This document shows, in pieces, positions 48,079-56,934 of a stretch of 64,000 bases of DNA; the first letter of the stretch is position 1; each line of letters starts with the position of its first letter. Below the pieces are notes generated by a model. That model was not told where the DNA came from. It saw only the letters and a list, made by a program, of their open reading frames with translations, and ran no database searches. This DNA comes from Actinophytocola sp963727495 (GTDB lineage Bacteria > Actinomycetota > Actinomycetes > Mycobacteriales > Pseudonocardiaceae), in assembly GCA_963727495.1 (NCBI GenBank), contig CAVSGQ010000020.1:239050-303049 (forward strand), given 5' to 3'. The position numbers and the translations under genes are program-made.

Positions 48079-48628
48079 GGGAATCGGGGGGCCGGAGGCC
48101 GCCCTCGTCGCTCCGGCAGCCATTATCGCGCCGACGCCCGGACCCGCCGTCGCGGGCTCCCGTCTCGTGGCCGCATCCCGTTCAGCCGTCGTAGCGACTC
48201 GCCGTTGTGCCCCTCCGCCGTCGCTCCTGGACTTCAATCTCACCGGGGCTCCGGACATCGTGGGGTCGGATGCCGCGCTCGCCGCCGTCCGTCGGTCGAC
48301 GCGGGTCCCGTCGCGCTCATCGGTAGGCGAAGATCAAGCCGCAGAGGCTCCGGGTCTCCGCCGAACGGCGCCGCCCCAGGCGATTACCGGCCTTCGTGTG
48401 CCATCGACTCTGCCGCGGCCACGTCCCCGGCCATGGCACGCCGTCGCTCCAAAGGCCGAAACGGGGCAATCGTCGGCGTCGCGCCGCCACGCGCGGCATG
48501 CCGCCGGTCAGAGGCGTACCCCTCGACATCGGCCGACGTGATTCCTCCACCACGCCGACGACCTGCGGCCCGCGCTCCTCGACCCGGACCAGGCCGCCGC
48601 ATGGCGCAGCCCTATCAGGGTCGGCGGA

Positions 48629-49249
48629 TCAGCCCACCACCGTGTCGTCCAGGTGCGCGGCATACTCGGCGGAGCGGACGTCGGCCACCTGCCGATAGCG
48701 GGTGATCCGGTCCGTCCACTCGGTTCGCACGCCGAACGCGGCGTCGGCGAACGCCGTGTCCCGGATCGCGTCCGCGAGATCGTCTGCCCGGTCCGCGCTC
48801 AGTACCCGGACCGGATCGCCGATCGCGGTGCTGTGCGGGGGCACGAAGAAGCCCTCCGGCAGCACGGTTCGCGCGTGAACCAGCGCGCCCACCGCCACCG
48901 ACGCGCCGTCGCCGAGTCGGGCGAGCTGGAGCACGGTCGCCTGCGCGGCCAGGTAGGCACACCGCCCCACGGTCGCGCCCAGCACTGTCGCATGTGGTCC
49001 GATGAACGTGTGGTCGCCCACGGACACCGCGGCGTCCACATCGGTCACGGCGGTTGCCCGCAGCACCGCGTGCTCGGACACGATCACCGACTCGCTCACC
49101 TCGACCCGTGACCCCTCCGCGTCGAGCACCGCGCCGTACAGGATTCGCGCGTTCGGGCCCACCCGCACATCACCGACCAGGGTGGCGTTCGGCGCCACCC
49201 ACGCGGTCGGGTCGACGAGCGGCTCAGCGCCCCGATGCCGGATCAACAT
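48629..49249 (-). CDS. Gamma-carbonic-anhydrase-like hexapeptide-repeat protein
   Basis: 206 residues. Left-handed beta-helix repeats (PTAWVAPNATLVGDVRVGPNARI, SVGDHTFIGPHATVLG) followed by a C-terminal helix, the fold of gamma-type carbonic anhydrase and related acyltransferases. The His positions expected for Zn in gamma-CA are only partly present (SEHAVL, GDHTF, GPHA), so enzymatic activity is uncertain. The ATG start is good. Confidence 0.78.
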   Translation of the reverse strand: MLIRHRGAEPLVDPTAWVAPNATLVGDVRVGPNARILYGAVLDAEGSRVEVSESVIVSEHAVLRATAVTDVDAAVSVGDHTFIGPHATVLGATVGRCAYLAAQATVLQLARLGDGASVAVGALVHARTVLPEGFFVPPHSTAIGDPVRVLSADRADDLADAIRDTAFADAAFGVRTEWTDRITRYRQVADVRSAEYAAHLDDTVVG

Positions 49250-49433
49250 GTGTCCGATGGTGGTCCGCGCCGCGCGGTCGTGCTGGCGGGAATCGGACGT
49301 GACGTTTCCGGCCGCCCGGAGGCTCGCTACGGATCGTCGATGCCCGTGGCGTGCAGCGAATGGCCTTCACCATGCCCGAAACGACCGCGCCCGGCGCCCG
49401 GTGAGGGCGTGCGCGTGAGTCCTGAAGAGCCTG

Positions 49434-50465
49434 TCAACGCCACGAGCTCGCGGGGCTCGGGTGACCGCGTTCGATCGCGTCGATGTCGGCGAGCAGCCGG
49501 GTCTTCTGCTCGTCCGGGCAGAACGCCGCACGCACACCGGCCCGGGCCAGGTCCGCGAGCTCGGAGCGGCCGAGGCCGAACTGTTCGTGGCACTGCAGGT
49601 ACTCCCTGTTGAGGTCGGTGTGGAACATGCCCGGATCGTCGGTCGCGAGCGTGACCGGGACGCCGGCGTCGAGCAGCCTGGGTAACGGATGCTCGAGAAG
49701 CGACCGCACCGCCCTGGTCCTGATGTTCGAGGTCGGGCACACCTCGACGGGAATGCCCTCCCCGGCCAGGTGTGCGAGCAGTTCCCGGTCGGCGACCGCG
49801 CTCGTGCCGTGCCCGATCCGCTCCGCGTGCAGGTCGCGTAGGGCGGACCAGATCGTCTCCGGACCGGTCGTCTCCCCGGCGTGCGGTACCAGGTGCAGGC
49901 CGCCGTCGCGGGCCATGTCGAACGGGTCGCGGTACAGGTCCCTCGGCACACCCACCTCGTTGCCGCCGAGACCGAACGCCACTGTCCCTTCCGGACGGTG
50001 CCGCAGCACCCACTCCGCGGTGGCGATGCCGTGGTCGTAGCCCAGCGAGCCGGCGATGTCGAACACCCACGCCATGTCGACCCCGTGCCGCTCGCGGGCC
50101 AGGGCGCGACCCACCGTCAGCGCCTCGGCCAGCTCGTCCGGTTCGATCCCCATCAGCACGTGGGACACCGGCGTGACCGTGACCTCGGCATAGCGCACCG
50201 TGTTGCGGGCCAGATCCGCGGCGAGCCCGTCGATCAGCGCCGTGATGTCCGCGCCCGAGGTCACCAGCCTCGTCACCTTGACGTAGACCTCGATGAAGTG
50301 CGCGAAGTCGGTGAACTCGTAGAACGCGACGAGCGCGTCCCGATCGGTGGGCACGTCGAGCTCGGGATGTCGCTCGGCCAGCTCAAGGACGGTGTCGACG
50401 GACGCCGAACCCACGAGATGGACGTGCAGTTCGGCCTTGGGGAGCGCGGAGACGAAATCGAACAC
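49434..50465 (-). CDS. add: Adenosine deaminase
   Basis: 343 residues. Hydrolyses adenosine to inosine. Metal and catalytic motifs in order: AELHVHLVGS, PHAGETTGPETIW (His and the proton-donor Glu), RIGHGTSA and ATDDPGMF. The start GTG (VFDFVSALPKAELHVH) fits the family; the open frame continues upstream but not as ADA sequence. No clear ribosome site, so the exact start is less certain. Divergent from the M23 peptidase gene. Confidence 0.92.
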   Translation of the reverse strand: MFDFVSALPKAELHVHLVGSASVDTVLELAERHPELDVPTDRDALVAFYEFTDFAHFIEVYVKVTRLVTSGADITALIDGLAADLARNTVRYAEVTVTPVSHVLMGIEPDELAEALTVGRALARERHGVDMAWVFDIAGSLGYDHGIATAEWVLRHRPEGTVAFGLGGNEVGVPRDLYRDPFDMARDGGLHLVPHAGETTGPETIWSALRDLHAERIGHGTSAVADRELLAHLAGEGIPVEVCPTSNIRTRAVRSLLEHPLPRLLDAGVPVTLATDDPGMFHTDLNREYLQCHEQFGLGRSELADLARAGVRAAFCPDEQKTRLLADIDAIERGHPSPASSWR

Positions 50466-50572
50466 ATGACCATATTGCCTGACCGCGCCGACGAAAAGGC
50501 AAGCCACGATCGGGTGACTTCCGATCGTGTAGACCTCACAGCATCTGATTTTGGTTGGTGATCTGTTTACTG

Positions 50573-50585
50573 CCGAATTATTCGG
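50573..50585. promoter_or_regulatory. Palindrome CCGAAT-T-ATTCGG before the M23 gene
   Basis: Perfect 13-base palindrome extended by imperfect pairs (CTg...tAG) in the unusually AT-rich divergent promoter region of add and the M23 peptidase. A regulator site is likely, but the factor is unknown. Confidence 0.4.
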
Positions 50586-50656
50586 TAGGACTTCCACTGG
50601 GCATGTGTCGCGTGGTCCGATCGTGACGTCCTGTCGCTTCGTCATGGAGGTAGCAG

Positions 50657-51505
50657 ATGCGCAGACTTCGAGTCGCCGTCGCGTTAGCCGGCGCGGTACT
50701 CGCCTCGTCCGCCGTGGTGGTGCTCGGCGCATCGCCGGAGGCCAGCGCCGCGCCCGCCTATCAGATGCCCTTCCCCTGCGGCCAGGTCTGGGACGGGCAG
50801 ACGAGGACCGATCACAGTCCGGCGAACGCGGTCGACCTCAACCGCCCGAACGACGACGGCGACCCGGTCGCCGCGGCCGCCGCGGGGCGGGTGTCGCGGG
50901 TGGCCAACGAGGGTTCCACCAGCTACGGCCGGTGGATCGAGGTCGATCACGGCAGCGGCTTCACCACTCGCTACGCACACCTGTCGGTGCAGCGGGTGGC
51001 GGTCGGCGACCAGGTCGCGCGAGGTCAGTTGATCGGCAACGTCGGCAGCACGGGCGGATCGACCGGCCCGCACCTGCACTTCGAGGAGCGATCGGGCGGC
51101 AGCGCCGTCAAGATCTCCTTCAACGGCTCCCAGATCCACTACTGGGGAACTCGCAGCTACACCAGTCACAACACCTGCGAGGCGAACAACCCGTACACCC
51201 CGCAGGCGGCCTGCGGCAGCGGGTTCCAGGTGATCGACCACGCGTCGCTCGGCTCGGGCGGCACCGTCTACCTGCTGTACAAGGACGGCGTCAACTGTGT
51301 CGCGACCATCAAGGCGACCTCGATCGGTACCGCGTCGGCCACCTCGGCGTTCCTGGAGGTGCAGGGCGGGACGCGAACGACCGACTCCGGTTCGTTCTCC
51401 TACTACGCCGGACCGGTGAAGAAGTCGGCCGCCGGCACGTGCGTGAAATGGGGTGGCTCGGTGGGTTCCCACGCCTACACCAGCCCGTTCGAGCACTGCG
51501 GATGA
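50657..51505 (+). CDS. Secreted M23-family metallopeptidase
   Basis: 282 residues. Sec signal peptide (VAVALAGAVLASSAVVVLGA...ASA), then an M23 domain whose Zn ligands appear as H-x-x-x-x-x-x-D (DHSPANAVDLN) and HLHF, with RYAHLSVQRVAVGDQVARGQLIG between. Such enzymes cut peptide cross-links in the cell wall. A C-terminal domain of about 110 residues with paired Cys (C177/C188 region and near the end) is probably a binding module. GGAGGTAG ribosome site. Ends at a strong terminator. Confidence 0.9.
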   Translation: MRRLRVAVALAGAVLASSAVVVLGASPEASAAPAYQMPFPCGQVWDGQTRTDHSPANAVDLNRPNDDGDPVAAAAAGRVSRVANEGSTSYGRWIEVDHGSGFTTRYAHLSVQRVAVGDQVARGQLIGNVGSTGGSTGPHLHFEERSGGSAVKISFNGSQIHYWGTRSYTSHNTCEANNPYTPQAACGSGFQVIDHASLGSGGTVYLLYKDGVNCVATIKATSIGTASATSAFLEVQGGTRTTDSGSFSYYAGPVKKSAAGTCVKWGGSVGSHAYTSPFEHCG

Positions 51506-51512
51506 GCTGACC

Positions 51513-51544
51513 CGGGGCGCCGGCGATCTCGCGCCGGCGCCCCG
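51513..51544. terminator. Terminator after the M23 peptidase gene
   Basis: Perfect 13-bp stem CGGGGCGCCGGCG / CGCCGGCGCCCCG with a 6-base loop, seven bases after the stop. Confidence 0.85.
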
Positions 51545-51617
51545 AGGGCGGGAAGGCGCGGCAGGGTAGCCGCACCCACCGACATTCCGGCCTCTCGCGG
51601 GTCCGGCGTGCGGCGAG

Positions 51618-51645
51618 TTGTACACAGTGCCACCACTTGTCCACA
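51618..51645 (+). promoter_or_regulatory. Two DnaA-box sequences before the DUF4192 gene
   Basis: TTGTACACA (51618-51626) and TTGTCCACA (51637-51645) in the same orientation, 52 to 79 nt before the start codon. The second is the exact actinobacterial DnaA box. Confidence 0.4.
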
Positions 51646-51696
51646 GAACGGGGTCGACGGTCCCCGCGACGGCCCGTTCCCGCGCACTGTGGACGC

Positions 51697-52740
51697 ATGA
51701 CATCGCCACCGGCCCCACCCTCCCTGACCAACGGCATCTACCTCGACGACCTCGGCGAACTGGTCGCCGCCATCCCGAGCATGATCGGTTTCCCGCCGGC
51801 GGACTCGCTCGTGCTGGTCACCTTCCACGTCACCGACCGGCTCCAGCTCGGCGCCACCGTGCGCATGGACCTGCCGCATCGGTGCCACGGACCCGACGTC
51901 GTCGGCCAGCTGTGCCTCGCGACCGTCGCCCACGAACCCGACGTGATCCTCCCGGTGGTCATCGGTGGCGGATGCGCCGATCCGCCGGACCTTCCCTACC
52001 GCTGGTTGATCGACCTGGTGGCGCGCGAGCTGGACGAGATCGGCGTTCCGATCGTGCACGCGCTCTGGGTGCCGGCGGTCGAGCACGGCGAGACATGGTG
52101 GTGCTACGAGGACGAGGAGTGCACCGGGCAGGTGCGCGACCCGGACAGCTCGGCGCTCGCCGCCCTGCACACCGTCGCCGGCGCCGTGCGCTACGCGAGC
52201 CGTGCCGAGATGGCCTCGCACCTCGCGCCGGACCGGGAGGACCGGGTGGCGCACCGTGCCCAGCTGCTCGCCGAGCGCACGGACGACGTGGACATCGGGC
52301 CCGCCGAGAGGTGGGCCTCCGTACGGGAGGTGGTCGACGCCACCGTCGACCGCACCCTGCCGGAGCTGGACGACACCCGGATCGTGCGGCTCGCCGAGGC
52401 GTTGTGCGACCCGCTCGTCCGCGACAACTGCCTCACGCTGCTGCTTACCGAGCAGGCGGACGCGGCCGAGCGACTGTGGACGGAGCTCACCAGGGCCGTA
52501 CCGGCACCGGAGCGTGCGGAGCCGGCGAGCCTGCTGGCCATGCATGCCTATCTGCGCGGCGAGGGCGTGCTCGCGAACATGGCGCTGGACGTGGCGCTGG
52601 GCGCCGACCCCGATCACCAGCTCGCCCTGCTCCTGCGGGAGTCGATCGACCGTGGCACGCCGCCGGGCACGCTCCGCCGGATGCTCGCGGACAGCGTGGC
52701 GTGGGCGGAGCAGGCCGACGTCGGTGCGGAGGAAGGATGA
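51697..52740 (+). CDS. DUF4192 domain protein
   Basis: 347 residues. Opens with the family's usual LGELVAAIPSMIGFPPADSLVLV and ends in a helical ALDVALGADPDHQLA...LLRESI region. DUF4192 proteins are actinobacterial and of unknown function. No signal peptide or membrane helices. The ATG is used; an in-frame start 20 codons earlier would overlap the putative promoter. Convergent with galE, 27 bases apart. Confidence 0.87.
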   Translation: MTSPPAPPSLTNGIYLDDLGELVAAIPSMIGFPPADSLVLVTFHVTDRLQLGATVRMDLPHRCHGPDVVGQLCLATVAHEPDVILPVVIGGGCADPPDLPYRWLIDLVARELDEIGVPIVHALWVPAVEHGETWWCYEDEECTGQVRDPDSSALAALHTVAGAVRYASRAEMASHLAPDREDRVAHRAQLLAERTDDVDIGPAERWASVREVVDATVDRTLPELDDTRIVRLAEALCDPLVRDNCLTLLLTEQADAAERLWTELTRAVPAPERAEPASLLAMHAYLRGEGVLANMALDVALGADPDHQLALLLRESIDRGTPPGTLRRMLADSVAWAEQADVGAEEG

Positions 52741-52767
52741 CCCGCGCGAACCTGGGCAGGGCCGCCG

Positions 52768-53730
52768 TCAGTGTCCGGCGCGTGACCGGGCGAACTGCCA
52801 CGCGTCCCGGACGATGCCCTCGAGATCGACGTGTCTCGGCTTCCACCCGAGTTCCACCTGAGCGAGCTCGCTGGACGCGACCAGTGTCGCGGGGTCACCC
52901 GCGCGCCGGTCCTTCGGCTCGGCGGGGATCGCGTGGCCGGTCACCGCCCGGCAGGCGTCGATGACCTGGCGCACCGAGAACCCGATGCCGTTGCCCAGGT
53001 TGTAGATCCGGTGCCGGGAGGGCGTGGCGTTCTCGAGTGCCAGCAGGTGCGCGTCGGCGAGGTCGTTGACGTGGATGTAGTCGCGAACGCAGGTGCCGTC
53101 CTCGGTGGGGTAGTCCTCGCCGTAGACGTGGATGCTCTCCCGCTGCCCGAGGGCGACCTGCAGGACGAGCGGGATCAGGTGCGTCTCGGTGGTGTGCCGC
53201 TCACCGAACGCGCCGTAGGCACCGGCGACGTTGAAGTACCGCAGGCTCACCGCGGACAGGCCGTACGCGGTGGCATAGGAGGTGATCGCATGGTCGATGG
53301 CCAGTTTGGAGGCGCCGTACGTGTTGGTCGGGCGGGTGGCCGCGCTCTCCGGGATCGGCACTCGCTCCGGCTGGCCGTACACCGCCGCCGTGGAGGAGAA
53401 GACGAGTCGCGGCGTCGCCGTCGCCCGGATCGCGTCCAGCAGGCGTAGGGCGGTGAACACGTTGCCCCACCAGTACTTCGCCGGGTCCGCCATCGACTCG
53501 CCGACCAGTGACTTGGCGGCGAAGTGCAGCACTCCGTCGAATCCCTCGGCGAGAAGTGAATCGGCGGCGTCCGCGACGTCGGCCTCGACGAAACGGCAGC
53601 CGGCCGGCACCGCGTCGGCGTGTCCGGTGGTCAGGTCGTCCACCACGACGACGTCGTGCCCGGCCTCGACCAAACGGGCGGCGCACACGCTTCCGACATA
53701 CCCGGCCCCGCCCGTCACGAGCAGCTTCAC
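52768..53730 (-). CDS. galE: UDP-glucose 4-epimerase
   Basis: 320 residues of extended SDR type: TGGAGYVGS nucleotide motif, catalytic Ser/Tyr/Lys in SSTAAVYG and NTYGASK, and the family's RYFNVAGA and CVRDYIHV. Interconverts UDP-glucose and UDP-galactose. Third gene after dtxR-family gene and galK, 53 nt after galK, forming a galactose utilisation/precursor unit. Confidence 0.95.
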   Translation of the reverse strand: MKLLVTGGAGYVGSVCAARLVEAGHDVVVVDDLTTGHADAVPAGCRFVEADVADAADSLLAEGFDGVLHFAAKSLVGESMADPAKYWWGNVFTALRLLDAIRATATPRLVFSSTAAVYGQPERVPIPESAATRPTNTYGASKLAIDHAITSYATAYGLSAVSLRYFNVAGAYGAFGERHTTETHLIPLVLQVALGQRESIHVYGEDYPTEDGTCVRDYIHVNDLADAHLLALENATPSRHRIYNLGNGIGFSVRQVIDACRAVTGHAIPAEPKDRRAGDPATLVASSELAQVELGWKPRHVDLEGIVRDAWQFARSRAGH

Positions 53731-53783
53731 CGCGGTCCTCGCTTCCTCAGGTTCGCGGGTCGCCGCCCGCTCGGTCAGATCGG

Positions 53784-55016
53784 TCAGATGTCGCGGCCGG
53801 CACCCGGTGAGGGCACCGCCGTGAACAGACCCGGCGCCGGCAGCGAGCGTTCGGCGAACGCGGCGTGCACCTTGTCCGCGATGGTGCCCCGCTCGTCGTG
53901 CGGCACCAGGGCGATCGCGGAGCCGCCGAAGCCACCGCCGGTCATCCTGGCACCGAGCGCTCCGGCGGCGCGCGCGGCGTCCACCGCGACATCCAGCTCG
54001 CGGCAGGACACCCGGTAGTCGTCACGCAGGCTCGCGTGGGATGCGGTGAGCAACCGGCCGATCTCGGCGATCCGGCCCGCGCGCAACAGGTCGACCGTGC
54101 TCCGGACACGGTCGTTCTCGGTCACCACGTGCCGGACCAGCGGGCGCAGATCGTCGGGCAGGCCGGCGAGCGTGTCGTCGAGCCCGTCCGGCTCGACGTC
54201 GCGGAGAGCGGACACGTCGAGCAGACCGGCGGCGCGCTCGCAGCCGGCCCGCCGGTCCCGGTAGCCGGACTCGCCGTGCGAGTGCCTCGCTCTGGTGTCG
54301 ATCACCAGGACGTCCAGGCCCGCCGCGGCGGCGTCGAAGGGGACCTGCTCCATCTCGCCGGAGCGGACGTCGAGGAACAGCACGTGCGCCTCGATGCAGC
54401 ACAGCGAGGCGGTCTGGTCGAGCAGGCCGGTCGGGACGCCGACGAAGTCGTTCTCCGAGCGCTGGACCCAGGTGGCGATCTCGGACCGGCTGGGCGCACC
54501 GGGCATGTCGAGTTCGGTGCCGGCCAGCCCCAGCAGCGCGAGCGCGGTCGCGCACTGCAACGCATGAGAGGAGGACAGACCCGCACCGGCCGGCACGTCA
54601 CCGGCGATGACCAGATCGGCCCCGGAGGTGAAACCCTCATGACGCAACACCCAGCTCACGCCGGACGGGTACGCGGCCCACCCGGTGACCTTGCCCGGCT
54701 CCAGCGCGGCCACCGGGACCGGCTCGGCACGCTGCGGGCGACCGTCGTCGCCGACCGTGGTGACCGCGAACAGGCCGTCGGCGCGGGCCTCGGCGGCGAC
54801 CGCGATCCGGAACGGCAGGGCGAAGGGCAGCACGTACCCGTCGTTGTAGTCGGTGTGCTCACCGATCAGGTTCACCCGGCCAGGGGCGGACCAGACGCCG
54901 GTCGGACCGTGCTCGTACAGGCTGGTGAACTCGTTGGCGGCGCGCGTCGGAACGTCGCCGCGGGTGGTGGCGGCGCCGCTCACCTGGTCCGCGGCCCTCT
55001 CGTCGCGTGCGCTCAC
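53784..55016 (-). CDS. galK: Galactokinase
   Basis: 410 residues of the GHMP kinase family. Galactokinase signature GRVNLIGEHTDYNDGYVLPF, phosphate loop AGAGLSSSHALQ, and C-terminal GARMTGGGFGGSAIAL. Phosphorylates galactose to galactose 1-phosphate. GTG start overlapping the stop of the preceding DtxR-family gene (GTGA), so the two are translationally coupled. A galT gene is not in this window. Confidence 0.95.
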   Translation of the reverse strand: MSARDERAADQVSGAATTRGDVPTRAANEFTSLYEHGPTGVWSAPGRVNLIGEHTDYNDGYVLPFALPFRIAVAAEARADGLFAVTTVGDDGRPQRAEPVPVAALEPGKVTGWAAYPSGVSWVLRHEGFTSGADLVIAGDVPAGAGLSSSHALQCATALALLGLAGTELDMPGAPSRSEIATWVQRSENDFVGVPTGLLDQTASLCCIEAHVLFLDVRSGEMEQVPFDAAAAGLDVLVIDTRARHSHGESGYRDRRAGCERAAGLLDVSALRDVEPDGLDDTLAGLPDDLRPLVRHVVTENDRVRSTVDLLRAGRIAEIGRLLTASHASLRDDYRVSCRELDVAVDAARAAGALGARMTGGGFGGSAIALVPHDERGTIADKVHAAFAERSLPAPGLFTAVPSPGAGRDI

Positions 55017-55708
55017 TTCGCCCGGGCGAGGACCGCGTGCAGCACGGTCGGCACCACGTGGGCAGAGCTGTGCTCGCCGCTGACCTCGATCGCGTTGCCG
55101 GCGCCCTTGGACGGGCCGACGTGCACGGTCTGGCCAGGTACCACGCCCACGTCCTTGAGCTCGGCCATCAGGTCGGGATCGAGCTGGACGTGTTCGGCGA
55201 TGCGGCGGATCTCGACCTTGCCGCCACCGCGCCGGGCGACGTCGTCCACCCGGACGAGGTCGGCCTCGACCGGCGGCGCGGGCTCGCCCTCGCCGAGCTT
55301 GTCCAGGCCGGGGATCGGGTTGCCGTAGGGGGACGTGGTGGGGTGGCCGAGCAGCTTGACCAGCTTGCGCTCGACGGCCTCGCTCATCACGTGCTCCCAC
55401 CGGCACGCCTCGCTGTGCACGTGCTCCCACTCCAGGCCGATCACGTCGACGAGGAGACGCTCGGCGAGGCGGTGCTTGCGCATGACGGTGACGGCAAGCG
55501 CCCGGCCGTGGTCGGTGAGCTCGAGGTGGCGGTCGCCGGCGACGATGACCAGCCCGTCGCGCTCCATCCGGCCGACGGTCTGGCTCACCGTGGGGCCGCT
55601 CTGGCCCAGGCGCTCGGCGATCCTGGCACGCAGCGGGACGACGCCCTCCTCCTCGAGCTCGTAGATCGTCTTGAGGTACATCTCGGTGGTGTCGATGAGG
55701 TCGTTCAC
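55013..55708 (-). CDS. DtxR/IdeR-family metal-dependent repressor
   Basis: 231 residues. N-terminal winged helix starting NDLIDTTEMYLKTIYELEEEG, metal-binding/dimer region with HRLAERLLVDVIGLEW, EACRWEHVMS and HP, and a C-terminal SH3-like (FeoA) domain. In the DtxR family these regulate iron or manganese genes. The length and WEHVHSEACRWEH pattern fit IdeR closely. The operon with galK is unusual for this role. No iron box of the TTAGGTTAG type was seen near it. Confidence 0.92.
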   Translation of the reverse strand: MNDLIDTTEMYLKTIYELEEEGVVPLRARIAERLGQSGPTVSQTVGRMERDGLVIVAGDRHLELTDHGRALAVTVMRKHRLAERLLVDVIGLEWEHVHSEACRWEHVMSEAVERKLVKLLGHPTTSPYGNPIPGLDKLGEGEPAPPVEADLVRVDDVARRGGGKVEIRRIAEHVQLDPDLMAELKDVGVVPGQTVHVGPSKGAGNAIEVSGEHSSAHVVPTVLHAVLARAK

Positions 55709-55960
55709 GCCATTCCCCTTCGTGCCGGGACAAGGTCGCGTCGGGTCCGGGCCGGGTCGCCCGCTGTGCTCGGTAGGCCGCCGGACCGGGGGCGCGCGCT
55801 CAGTGACACCCTGAGTGCAGCCACACCACGTCGTCGCGCGGACTCGTCGCCGACCATGCTAGTCGCTCGCCCGGCTGGGGCATTGTCATGGTCGCACAGG
55901 GTGAACGCCGGACGCCTGATCGGCCCGCACGGGCCGGCGGGGTTCGGTAAGAATGGCGCG

Positions 55961-56830
55961 GTGACCTCACCTCTCGTGTCGTGTTCGGAGCTCGCCGCGT
56001 CGTCGGCCGGCCCTCGTCCACCCGTCGTGCTGGACGTGCGGTGGCGGCTGGGCGGGCCGCCCGGGCGCGAGGAGTACGACCGTGGGCACCTGCCGAACGC
56101 GGTGTACGCCGACCTGGACACGGACCTCGCCGGACCGCCCGGCGCGGCGGGCCGGCACCCGCTGCCCGACCCGGACGACCTGGAGGGCGTACTGCGGGCG
56201 GCCGGCGTGCGCGGCGACCGGCCGGTGGTCGTGTACGACGCCGACAACGGGTCGATCGCCGCGCGGGCGTGGTGGCTGTTGCGGTGGGCCGGGCACGACC
56301 GGGTGGCCGTGCTGGACGGCGGGTTCGCGGCGTGGACCGCGGAGGGCCGGGCCGTCAGCACCGCCGTGCCGGTGCCGGAGCCGGGTGACATCACCGTGCG
56401 GCCCGGTGACATGCCCGTGCTGGACGCTGCCGGTGCCGCCGACCTCGCGCGGGACGGCGTGCTGCTCGACGCCCGGGCCCCGGAGCGCTACCGCGGCGAT
56501 CTGGAGCCCATCGACCCGCGAGCGGGGCACATCCCCGGAGCGGTCAACGCGCCGTTCGCGGGGCACGTCGGTGAGGGCGGCCACTGGCAGCCGCCGGCGC
56601 GGCTCGCCGAGCGGTTCGCGGACCTCGGCGTCGCCGCCGGGGGACCGGTGGGCGCCTACTGCGGGTCCGGCGTGACCGCCGCGTCCGTGGTGCTCGCGCT
56701 GGAGGTGGCGGGCATCACGAGCCCGGTCGCACCGGCCGGGCTGTACGTCGGCTCGTGGTCGGAGTGGAGCGGGGCCCCCGACCGCCCGATCGCCACCGGC
56801 CCGGAGCCCGGTCGAGCACCTCGGCGGTGA
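55961..56830 (+). CDS. sseA: Thiosulfate/3-mercaptopyruvate sulfurtransferase (two-domain rhodanese)
   Basis: 289 residues with two rhodanese domains. The C-terminal one carries the active-site Cys in AYCGSGVTA; the first has DADNGSIAARAWW at the equivalent place and is inactive. Transfers sulphane sulphur to thiol or cyanide acceptors. GTG start; the open frame runs much further upstream only as a shadow of the DtxR gene's strand. The donor cannot be assigned from the loop alone. Confidence 0.88.
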   Translation: MTSPLVSCSELAASSAGPRPPVVLDVRWRLGGPPGREEYDRGHLPNAVYADLDTDLAGPPGAAGRHPLPDPDDLEGVLRAAGVRGDRPVVVYDADNGSIAARAWWLLRWAGHDRVAVLDGGFAAWTAEGRAVSTAVPVPEPGDITVRPGDMPVLDAAGAADLARDGVLLDARAPERYRGDLEPIDPRAGHIPGAVNAPFAGHVGEGGHWQPPARLAERFADLGVAAGGPVGAYCGSGVTAASVVLALEVAGITSPVAPAGLYVGSWSEWSGAPDRPIATGPEPGRAPRR

Positions 56831-56934
56831 GTGCGGGACACGGCGTGAACGGCCGGCGCGGGCGGAGCCGGGTGCATGCCCGCGGGACGGTTCGCAGGCG
56901 GGCTGGTGCGGCGTCGCGCGGCTAGGGTGACGTC

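Larger units (their letters stand above)
47829..48628. other. 800-base region without an intact gene
   Basis: Holds a DnaA-box sequence (TTGTCCACA, 47912-47920), two tandem damage-type promoters and then about 540 bases whose frames are all interrupted. One plus-strand stretch near 48552-48620 reads coding-like (HADDLRPALLDPDQAAAWR), so a decayed gene is possible. Confidence 0.6.
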
